Positions 35,401-47,400 of a stretch of DNA of 64,000 nt are shown piece by piece. The stretch's first letter is position 1. The number at the start of each line of letters is the position of its first letter. The position numbers were made by a program, and so were the translations under genes. The stretch comes from Valencia hispanica (lineage: Eukaryota; Chordata; Actinopteri; Cyprinodontiformes; Valenciidae): assembly GCA_963556495.2 (NCBI GenBank), contig OY747707.1, forward strand, positions 5,639,001 through 5,703,000, written 5' to 3'. The notes below the pieces were generated by a model. The model made no database searches, was not told the origin of the DNA, and was given only the letters and a program-made list of their open reading frames with translations.

Positions 35401-38400
35401 TTGCACAATAAACATTTCTTAAACACATCAAACGTACAACTTAATTGTGTGAAAACACAAAAACACACACATTTAGGGCCTGACTTATCAATATTCCAAA
35501 TAAAGGGCGTAAAATTGAGTCCACAGCAAAACAATTGCGTAAAGGGTGTGTTGCTGATTTGCAGGTGATCTACTAAGATTGTGTGCGCAAATGATAACAG
35601 GCGCAAAGAGCAGTATTCAAATGAGTACTTGGTGTTAATTACTATTAGGTTAGAATGTGTGTAAATGATATTTTTTGTTTGTCAGAAATAAACTTATGTT
35701 GAATTGTGGTGGCGTAAAGTTAATACATGCCTTCATGGGCAAAAGCGCTAAATGGATTGCGCCGATCTTGGTGTGGGTTTAACAGGTTAGTAAGTCACCT
35801 GCTGCATGTTTTTGCGCCAGCCGTGAGGTTTGCGCACGCTTTAAACAAACGCATACTTTTGATAAATCAGGCCCATAATCTTTTAAATGTAAAAACATTT
35901 TCATAAATTTGGGTAATAAAATACACCAATAAGGTAACGTACCAGTGGGATCCAAAGTCACAACCTCTGACAGGCTGCTGTAGGGGCCCTGGCCAGCTTT
36001 GTTGACACAAGCCACCCTGAACCTGAAGGAGCTCCCTGCTGGCAGGTCGGTCACATTGTAATAACAGTCTGCCACTCCAGTTGCAACTATTAGCCAGTTG
36101 CTTTCACCTAAAACAAGGAGCCAATGCACTATTTAAATAACTTAATCCAAATGTATGTTTTGGTACCATAATTAATCAAGTTGGAGTTGCATGTATTAAA
36201 ATAGCTAAATCACTCCTGAGAGGTTGATATTTCTCTGCATTTAAACTTAAAAACTTTTGGTTGCAAGACACTATTTGGTTTGAGATCCCATAATGCTTTT
36301 GGTTACAGATATCTTTATGATTGATCCGTTCATTGTTTCAATAAGGACATTTGTCTATGTTCGGAAAATAAATTAATTTTTGACACATTAATTTTTTTAT
36401 TATTTCAATAATAATTTGCAGAAACTATCTGTCAAAGATATTTTGTGAAAAATCTTCAAAATAGTAAACATACAAGCTAGGACTAACCTGACAACACTGT
36501 TTCCCACAAAAGAAGGTTAGAAAACTAACAGCTTGAGATGCTTTGTTGTCCATTTATAGCAGTAGGACTGCTATAGTAAATGATACCAATAAATATCTTA
36601 AAATCTACTCAAATTAAAATCTATTGTTTTTGTCTAGTGACCTGTATTAACTACGCCACGCGACACCCTGATATTTTTATTTATTTATGAAAATAACAGC
36701 AGGCTTGTGTATCCTGGCTGCAGGGTATCTTGCACATAGGTTTCCCCTTTCAAAACTTTTAATTGAATAAAAAAGGAGTCAGTATAGTGTGCCCCAGATT
36801 AATGACAACAACATATGAACCACTATAATTGTTCCCTATTAAGATAAATTGCTAAAATAGAAAATATTAAGATAAGATCAAATATATTAAGATAATTAAA
36901 ATGAAAGAAAATAAATAACTTGACCAATCCAGTCGTAGCCGAACAGTCTGGTTTGGGGTAGGATCTTTTGTTGTTGTGGTCTCATAAATTAGGAAGCTGA
37001 ACATATCTGGGGACCTCACAGCGTATTCAGCTAGATGCGCTGTTCTTTTCTCTCCTATGAACATGAACATGTTTCGGGAGGCTTTGTCTAAGTCTAACAT
37101 GTTGCCTAGATTGAGTCCATTTAGCTGCTGAAGTTCAACCAGCACTGGTCGGATTTTGAATGAGAGGTAGTTTTTGCAGGTGTTGTGCAAACTCCGTTAC
37201 CTTCAAATATTTCTCATTTGCTTTTTTCCACAGCTCTGCTCTGTTTTCTATGGCCCGTACGATGTCTTCTTCCGCCCTCTATTTCAGAATGTCCTTACAT
37301 TTTAAATGTGACTGACACTTTTCATGCTTACTGATCTTGCAATTTGTAGCATATTTGTTCATGATTCGGTTAATGAATGTTGAACCATCTCTTGAGTGAG
37401 GAGAGCCAAAGCTAGGATTAGAACAAATTAAGCCCTTAACCAATCCATCCTCAGTAATGACAACCCACTCACGTCCCTCTTTCCATTTTGAAAAGCTATA
37501 AGGATCAAGAGAACCTCCACCAGGCCCCGGTGGGAGGGTAGAGAAACCGGCTGCTGCTCTTTGTCCAGCGATGCTGGCTCGGCTCTTCATTGTTGTTGTG
37601 GGTTAGGGTTGCATTGGCCAAAGTTAGCCAATGCTACCGCAGCTGTTTGTCCCACCATTTACTTTTGACTCGTTCTCTTGATTTTTCAGCACAAAAAACA
37701 ATGATATGCTATGTTGAAGTTGCATAGCTACTGTAGGCCACTGTCCTATTCTGTTTGGATAACTAACTAGCGCGTGCTTTTAAATAGACCCAGTAGCACG
37801 GTGGTTATCTGCTGGTGGGAGTATTACAAAGCTTCTTTTCATCTTAAGCCAGAAACCAGAATATCCCTCTGTCATACGAGAGGGAGGAACAAAAAAACCT
37901 ATCCCCCCAGGGAAGAAAAAAATGAAAGACCAGAAGGGGGGGACATCAAATCGCACCCTGGTTACACCCCTATAAAATAAAGACATAAACAGTGGATCAT
38001 GAAAGTCGAAAAACCTTCTGCTCTCCTCTCAAGCGAGTATGTGCAAGGGGCCATTGTGTTCGAGGGTCGCCACACCACCAAAGCTGTATTGTTATATTTC
38101 TGAGGAATCTCTGGGGTCCCAGGGCGATTCGGCAAGCCTGTAAAACATACAAAAAGCCTGTTGTTATTATTAGATCATATATTGGTATTCCAACTAAAAT
38201 GGTTTGCATTCCTTCAGGAAAAATGTTTTTGTACTTACGAGCGAGAGATATAGTGCAGGAGCTGGATACAGAGGCCAGGGGGTTCGTAGCAACACATTCA
38301 TACACCCCTGCATCTTTTTTGGTGGTTTGCATGATCATCAGCAGCTGCCGGCCATCAGGGCAGGAAATCATATTCATTCTGGCATCGATTTCTAAAGGCT

Positions 38401-41400
38401 TTTTGTCTGAGGTAGAAAATGTTCATACATGTATTAAAAATGTAAAACATACGTTTCAGTGGATCTTTCTGACCTTACCTTTTAACCAGGTGATGTGAGG
38501 GTGGGGGCTTCCAGCGGGCAGACAGCTGAGGGTTACTGGGTCACCCTCCAGAAGGACATGATCTCTGAGCTTTATATGGAACACAGGAGGAAAATCTGGT
38601 CCAGAAGAAGAGAAAAGCTCCTTAAATATAACCTTGACTGTAATATGGCATACCAGCAGTATTAGTTATGGTTCAATTTAGCCAGACATACTGAATCCCA
38701 GTCTAGGAGCAAAAAGGCTACTCAACTTTGAGCAGGGGAATTATACATTTAAAGGGGTTTTAGAACAACATTATTGACAATTGGAAACTCTTCTTTGAGC
38801 CTCTAGATAACATATGAAGCTTTGCTGGGACTCAAAATGGCCCAGGAGCCCTGATAAATGGCCAAATAGAGTGGGTGGGGACATTTAAATTTCAGTGGAG
38901 GTGTCTACAGCCTATGACGCATTATCGCGAGCTTTGACCAGACTGGCCGGTTTCACCACGGTCCTTTTACCTAGGACACAGCACCATCATCTTACCAGAA
39001 GCTAATTTGGAATACTGGCGTGAACGTAAGGAACTGTTGTCTCGAGAGATCGAGGTCGGTATGTCAGGCTGTGATACAGTTTTTTCTCGTTTTCCTCTTG
39101 TCAAGCCCCATCGATCCCATCTGGATCTCCTCTCAACCTCAATGCCTACAAATAAATAATACAAAAATAACAAAGCATACTTTAGATGTGATTGACTGCT
39201 ATGTGATACATTAAATAGTTCAATATGAAAGCCAACTGCGCCATACCCTTTGATGTTTCTGATTTTAGGCTGGACATTGAGTCAAGTGACTCGGATGAGG
39301 CCCCATTACTGGCCTGGGATGCCAGTTGGTTCTGAGGAATAGTGCTTGCCTTCATAGCCCGACTCTCTGATGTTGACCGACGAAGCATTGAAAGGATTGG
39401 TGTTCTTTTTGTTTCCTTGTCTTCTGAGGCTCGTCTCTCTTCTGAGTAACTACGAATTCTTGTGGAGATCCCTGCCACAGTTGACTCAATCTTTCTGCGC
39501 ATCGCCAGCACTGGGGATTCATTAGGCTTCTTCAGCTCATTCTCTTCCACCGGCTTATCACCTTCTCCATCCAATCTAGTCATCTCTACCTCCTTCTTTT
39601 CCTGAGAACCCCATCTGCCAAGAGTCCAGGACAGCCTACGTCTTAAACCAGCTGAATCATCTTCCTTTGATACTTCATCAGTACGCTCTGTCGATGGAGT
39701 TCTCTTCAAGCGCATAGAGAGCCTTCTCATGAAGCCTTGATCCTTTTGAGCTTCACGGAGGTCTTGGACCGACTTTGACTTTTCCTCAAGTCTCCTTGAG
39801 GCTAATTGTAAGGGTGCACCAATAGGCCCAGGTCTGTATATCTCTTCAGATGTATCTGCTGTAGCCTGGATGGCTGGAGATGTACCATCTTCATTCTTTG
39901 ACCTCGAGAGAAATTTTAGACTTCTTGAGAGGGAAGATTCACGTTTTTTAAAGCGGGCCTCAAAAACCTCTTCAGAGGTCATATCTTCTAAGTCAGCTCC
40001 AGCTGAAACCTCTTGCTGGGATGAAGTTTGTGTATTGGTCTTCGGTGGACTGGGTTCTTTAGTTATCATTTCTGGCGAAGCAACTCTGGAATAGACAGCA
40101 GGGTGCTCGGTGGTTGACATGATGATCGGCTTCGGTGAACCAGGTAAGTCGGATGATGTCCTCTCTGCCTGAAGTGAAACAACAACTGGAGTAGAAGGGG
40201 CGAGGGGTGCCTCGTTGAGAGGCTGAAGGGAAGGCACCATGATGGTCTGCATTATACTAGCATAAGCTGACATTCTTCCATCTGGAAGAACAACTCGAGC
40301 AGGAAGTAAGGGTGTTTTATATGTTGAAGTAACAGTGGCTGGGGGCTGGTAAGGTTCTTGTGTAGGGTTCACCATAACTGAGCTTGTGCTTATGATCATC
40401 TCAGGAGACTTTATTGGGGTGCTCTTCTTCTCTTCTACACTTTCTTTAGTTTTTGACTCAACTGCATAGTCAACTTTTTCATCATCTTCTTTCACTAACT
40501 CGTGTTTTTCTTTGTACAACTTTTCACTTTCTTCCTCCTTGTGCATTTTCTCTTCTGCTCCAGAGCTTTGGACTATGTCAGAAGTTGGGGGAATACTCTG
40601 GGCCACACTATCTGCTTCAGTCAGTGGTTCCTCTGAAATACTCATGTCCTTCTCTGAGAATCCACTTGTGCTGGACCTTTCATCAAAATTACTGTCTGCA
40701 GTCAGTCCATCCATCTTTTCATTCATAGTGTCATCTGTTCGAATCTCTTTCTCCATCAGTGAATCTTGACTCTCTGTTTTGGATGGATTTTCTTGCCCAA
40801 CTGGCTCTGGAGTTGGTGGTTTTGGAGAAGATTCCCTGGGAGTCTCCGGACGGGAGTCTAGCTTGGTTTGCTCTGTTAGAGCTGACATAGAAATAGCTTC
40901 CTTAAGTCGCCTTTCCTCTACTTGTGCAACAGGAATCTCTAGAGGTGCTCCTGATCTGCGATGTAAAGCTATGGGTTCTGAATCCCCCTGACTGAAAGAA
41001 GTGCTTTTACGTAGAACTTTAGTTTTGGGAACTTCATCTCTTGCAAAGTCACTGGATGCAGCTCTAGTAAGTGGAGGAGGGCCCAGCCGAGCAGTGCGAG
41101 TGTAGCGATCTGACGGCATTGCTCGTTTTTCATCTCCCATCCCTAATGTTTCTAAAAGAGGTCCTCTCAGGCCACTCATCTTGTTGTCTACAGAACCACC
41201 ACGAAGCAGTCGCTGCCTCATCAGCTCCAGTTTAAGAGCATAGTCTTCTTGACTCATCTTTGCAGTTCCCGGGCTGGTGCTCCTCCTTGGCAGTTCCATG
41301 GAGACAGCTTTCTTTAGGACTCTCCGTCCTTCCTCAGGGTTTTCTTCTCCCGCTCCTTCTTCAGGTGTAATCCGGAGGAGCAAAGCACTGTCAGCTGAAC

Positions 41401-44400
41401 CGCCACGCCGTAGTTCCCCTCTTTTCCGGCCTCCTTCACCCTTGTCAGACTCCATGCTTGATCCTCTTCTAAGGGGTTTTCGCGATGGTTCTGATTTTTG
41501 GATCAGTTCAGCAGCCGATTCTTCAGAGAAACCCTTGTCGTTGTCTTCTGATGATCTCTTCCGAAGGCAGCCTTTCCCCCCTGCTTTGCCTCTAACTGTA
41601 TCCTGCTCCTGAGATTCACACTCCATTGCCTCATGACTTTGGGAAGGTAAGCCAGACCTATGACTTTTTTGGTTCTCCGTTCCTGCTTCCTCTTCATTGG
41701 TCTGAATGTCATTCAATGACATTCTTGATCCAGAGAAGTCCATGTTTAGTGGCATTGGAATAAAAGGAAGTTCATCAATGTCTTCATCTGAATCAGAAGA
41801 TGAAGATGGCAGGGGTGAGCCCTCTTTTTGGTGCCTGGGAACTGCTATGGAGGTGTGGCTTGAGGAATCATTCAATAACTCTGGTATGGCTCTCATGACC
41901 ATTTTTGATTTATAGCTGATTATGGAACGCTAAAAAAATAAGCAACAAAATGTTACAACTTCAAAACTATTTTACGGAAAATGCACTGAAAGAGGCTAAA
42001 TGAGCTTCCTCACCTGCCATTTTCTGCGAGAAGCAAACTTCTTCAGGCCTTCTGTACTGATGGGCTTCCCCTTGCTTAGAATCTGCATTGACAGTATGTT
42101 TGGTAATAATAATTTAGAAACAGCAAAGGCCTCATATTGTCATGTTGAACTCAGAGGATGGTTGATTATTTTTTCTTACCTTGAACCAAGGGTGTCGGAG
42201 ACATTCCTGAGTATCAGGTCTCCTGAAAGCAAATTATGCAAAATCATGTGCAAGTGCTCTATTTCCTGGCTAACTAAAATATGTTTTCTGAGCTTAATAT
42301 TATATTTAAAAACATTTAGTTTAGTGGTATTTGGGGAATATGCAGAACAGCTCCGAACTACTACTTTACCTGGAAAAAAATTGGTTGCACCCTCAAAAAA
42401 TAAGTAAAGATGCACCAATTGGGCTCTTCCTGACCGATACTGATTATCAGTTTTCTTTGATATCTGACCTATATATTCTGATTTTTGATTTTAAAGATTA
42501 TTACACATGAAAGAAAAAAAAAACTAATGGGCTTCACATTTAGCAGTTGTGTATCCTGCAGAGAATATAGAAATTACAAGATAATAGGAAGCCATTCAGG
42601 TGGAGAATGTAAGCCTCTTCCTCCTGCTCCGCATGGAATTGAAATGCTCAGCCACTGTGTACATAATCAAATAGTGGGATTGCTGCAGAGGTTATTGTCA
42701 TGAGGTTTCGGATTTTTGCCTCAGACAGATGACTTCTCATGGGGGTTTAGATGTCGTTCTGGAGGCTGAATCTGCGCTCCGCTGCCACAATAGAGACTGG
42801 AATTAAGCAACACTTCAGCCAAAAATTTTTGGGGGGTTTTATGTGTCCTGTCTGGCAGAGTGGAACTCAGAATTTGTGTAAAAAGAAAGTGGATGAGTTG
42901 AAGATACAAGAGAGGAAGGGGAACAAAGAAAACACAGCCAAAGTTTTGAAATCAGGGAACATTTCTCCAATTGAAGTGATCAGAAGTCGGAAAGACCCTC
43001 TGAACGAGCCGTTTCCTGACCTGCAAGCTATCGCTTAGGTGGGAGGAAATCCCTCAACATGCGCCGGTGGTTGGCACGACACCGGGCTCTTGGGAGCGAC
43101 GTGCTCCAAAGCCTCAGTATCTCTTCAACGTGCTGTCAGTTCCTGGATAGCAAGATGTATTGAGTACGGTGTCCAGGTCTGAGATGATGCTCAGATTCTC
43201 TCATGGGAATCTTGATTTGGATTGATTTAGTTACTTGTACTCCGTACATAAAGTGGAGAATGTAGGCTTGTCTGCACCAAGTAGTCCCAGGTGTGAATAC
43301 TAATCTGTTAAAATGACGGACAGCCTTCTGATTTTTCCATGACTATTCTTAAAAAACGATAAAAACGATAAACTATGGACTCAATCTGTCGGTGTTACTC
43401 ACAGCCTGTCTGCTACAAGCAGCTTGATGATGAAGCCTTTAGCCTCTCGGCAAAGATCAGCAAACATGTTCTCCTCAAAAGCAACGTTGTAGTTCCTGAT
43501 GTTCAGCACAGAGCTGCGATCGTTCTCCCCGGCAAACGGGGAGATTCCAGTCAGGCTGAAAACGGAGAAAAATACGCTGAATACAGAAATCTGGAGAATA
43601 GCAGAAAAATAAAACCTTATTTAGGTTTTACTCACCACAGGTACGCTATAACTCCTACAGGCCTGGCAAAAATAAATCAAAGGCTTCTTTAAAACCCATC
43701 CAACAATCATTAAAAATGTTTCTCATCAAAAAACTTCTACCATATATCGGTGGCTTTTGAAACAGGAGTCTGGTTGACGATTTCTGGAGCGACGAATTCG
43801 GGTGTGCCGTATTTGCAGTACTGAGCCTCATCGGGTCTGACCTCCACAGCGTTGCCGAAATCACACAAACGGATCTGATCGCTTTGGAGATCGGCCATGA
43901 GGATGTTATCAGGCTGATAATAAAACAAACACACAATAAAATCTGTGAAGTTATTGAAAATGTTATTTACTACTTAAAACAGTAGGGAGGTTGGAGAACC
44001 ATCAGCATCTACCTTTATGTCAAGGTGGATGATGTTCAGGTGATGAAGGTAGTCCAGTCCCTCCAGCAGCTGTCGCACACACGAACGCACCTGTTGAAAA
44101 CAAACATGCTAATTATCACATAATTCTACTTTATACAGCAGTTTAGTTTTACAGAGCTCTTTATTCACTAAAGACATGACTTTCAGATACGGTCTCTTCT
44201 TCTTCTGTGCTCAGTTTGGACTTTTTCTTTTCTTAAGCTCTAAAGAAAGTTGCACCAAGATAAAAGGAGTTGAATAAAACGCATCACAAAGACAAACCTT
44301 TAAAAGATTCACATAGCAAGAAAACTACAAAATGCTTTAGGAGCATAAGCTGAATTTTTCTTCCCACTCCGTTCCGTCTCTGCTTTAGATCCACAAAGCA

Positions 44401-47400
44401 AGTAGCTTTATTGACGCAACCATGAGATTCTGGTCCAGATTAAATAGGAAACATTGTTCTGTCTTGATTCATTCGCCAGTGGACACAAGGCTAAACTATT
44501 TGAGTTGTGTTTAATTATGTCTGCAAATGAAGACTCATCTCTTGGATTTTTCTCTAACTGTAAGGTTTGCCTTCTGATATAACACAAATTGATTTTATTC
44601 TCTGTTTTTATCATTTATTTGTGGATAAAAGAAATTATCAATATTGGGCAATATAAGTTTTACCATGTTTAATTTCTGCCCTCTTAAAGGAGTCATGACC
44701 TGTAATTTTCACTTTTCCACGAGAAAAAATGTATGTTATGATTGCCTTACGATTATACACTGGCCGGGAAGCCGATAGCATTTGTTTGAAGCGTTTGTTT
44801 ACCCTTGGCGCAGGATATACCATATATGGACATCGCAGACCTATGCTGCAGGAAGCCCGCCCTGCTCCTCACCCCCTCATATTCATTACTGAATTCCGAT
44901 TCGAAGTACGAACTCGAGCTCTGTTTGGAAAAAGGGGCAATTCCAACAATCAGAGACTTGCCTGCAATTGAAACGATAAGGCTGTGTTTTCATTGCTCTG
45001 CTGTGTGTAACAAACAGCAGCTAACTGCTAATGCGGCTATTGTATGCTAGCGGGAGTAGTAGCTTCGAGGACAACACGGGTAATGGCTGCTACTTTGCTA
45101 ACAACAAATGACCTAGAATGCCACCAATCAACGCGTCCCTCATTTGCATTATTACAATGACCGTCCACGACAGCCAAAATATCGCATCAGATCTCGCGAG
45201 ACAATAATGCCTTCAGAAATAAGGGTCAGAGGAGCTCTGTGTTCATTTTTTTTCCTCTTTTTTTCAACTTTTCTTTTTTAGAAGCGCCTGAAAGACTATA
45301 ATAGAGCGTGGGTATCCAAGGTAATACTAGGTTATGACTCCTTTAAGGTTACATTTTGCTCTTTCTTCTCGTGAGTTGAATTTACCTGATGCTAACTGCA
45401 TCTTGCAAACAGCGCTGGTCTTTAAGAATGACGCGTTGTTATTCATCGCTGTAACTTACAATTAATGTACATAAATATAGGTGGAATTTGCTCGATATGC
45501 ATACATGATATGTTGTATGAATGTTGCAGAAATGCAGCAGCGGGTCTTTCTGTGTGAGGGGTTAGTGGATCAAACGGACATAGAATCTCTGCTTTTCAAG
45601 CTTTATGAATGAGCAAAACTATTATTGGTTTTAATTTTGAGCAAAAACTTGCGTTGGTTTATGAAAGATTTGCTGCTTTATGACAGAAGCAGGACTTACA
45701 TCTGACTCCAGGATGGTAGATTTCCTGTTAAATCTGTCCAACAGCTCCTCATGGCATCTTTAAACATGAATTAAGGCTCGCTGTGCTGTTTTTGACACAG
45801 TGTACCAAACTCATATTAAATTATCTTTGACTTTGTGTGTTTTGGCTCTTTACTAAGGATACATCTCTGTGATGATGACGACTGCGTTCTTCTTCTCAAA
45901 CGCGTCATGGAAATAAAGGACCCTCTCGTGGTCCAGCTTGGACAGCAGTCTCATCTCTCTCAGAGCAGACGCCTTCTTCTTGGCTCGAGTCGAGATGAAT
46001 TTTGCAGCATACTCCATTTTGGTTGCCTTCTGCTTCACCCGCTTCACGTAGGAAAATGCACCCCTGTGGTGAAAGAACACAAGAGCTTTAAAAGATCATC
46101 CAAAACCCAGACGTGTCGTGTAAACATCTCACTCTACCTTCTGATTTCCTTATGGATGTCATAGTAATCGGTCAGTCTGCGCATCTTCCTCAGAATACTC
46201 TCTTCATCATCCATGGTTTCCTCCTTCCTCTTAGCTGCAGGAACAGACCAACAGGTAAAATAATCCATGCAATCATTTCCAGCCAGCTTGAAGCTTTTAA
46301 CAGGTTGAGTGTCCGGGTTGTTACCCTCATGAACAGTGAGCTCAGCTTTACAGGACACAGATCCTGCCAGGTTCCGGGCAGTACAGGTGTACACCCCGGA
46401 GTCCTCAGGGTGAGCGTTTAGAACCACCAGGGAGCATTCATTATCATCATAGACGAAGGTGTAGTGACTGCTCTCGAACAGCAGGAGGTCTCCCTGAAAT
46501 TAAACGCCTTCATTTTTAACAAAATCCTAGATACAAGCTAACATTGTACACACCTTTAGGTCACTATTCACCGAATGCTTGTTTTAACCAAAAATGCATG
46601 AGACTCACACATACAGTTTATGTTGAAGTAAGACCTCTTGTTTGTACACAAGCTTTATCATTTTAACATTATTATCATTATCTGCTGAGCCTGTTGAGCC
46701 ATTTGGAGATCAAGTGACGGTACCTTACCCTGATCTAACATATATACATTACCTACTGTAAGTATTGGTTTCATTAGTTTACCTTTTTTTTATTGATTTG
46801 GAAAAAAAATTCTTCATGTCAATTTTTTTATTTTACAATTATGCCATGTATTTCTATTTCTATTCTGTAGAATTTGCACATCCATTTTTAAAAATTTTTA
46901 TCCAATCACATAGTTTTAAATATTAAATCATTATCGTTATGATCTCAGAACAAGTACTCAATACTTGAGTAGCCTTTTAACCAAATACTTTTTTACTCTT
47001 ACTTGAGTAAAAATATGTTGAAGTAATGGTAGCAGTGGTACTACTCTACCCACCACTGATATCCAGACTTCTACTAATGTGTTGTGAATTGTCGCTATAT
47101 GAACAAACTGAATTGAACAAAATTTTACTCATCTGTTTTTGCAGCTGCATAATCTCATGCTGAATAAGTAATAACAGCGATGTCCAGAGTGTGGCACAAA
47201 TTTATTACAATTTTAGCAACAACAAAGTGTTTTTGCATTTAAACATTAAATCTTAAATTTTTTTGCTGAGCAGATGAAATGAAAAGAATTCCAATTGAAA
47301 TTATTCAGGATTTTTAATTGGACTTGGACGGTAAATCAGACTTGTGTCCAGTGAGGGCTGGACTAGGTTACCTTTTGACACCGATTCTCTTCACATTTGC

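Noticed and set aside
36867..37590. Extra speg exon(s) in this intron
   Set aside because: Sequence matches transposase-type phrases, and speg exons 38015 and 36107 already join in phase.
39182..39246. Extension of the large speg frame past 39247
   Set aside because: GTATGG donor, loss of homology and the phase of the next exon place this in the intron.
40453..41915. Plus-strand frames opposite the big speg exon
   Set aside because: Antisense shadows of a Ser/Glu-rich coding exon.
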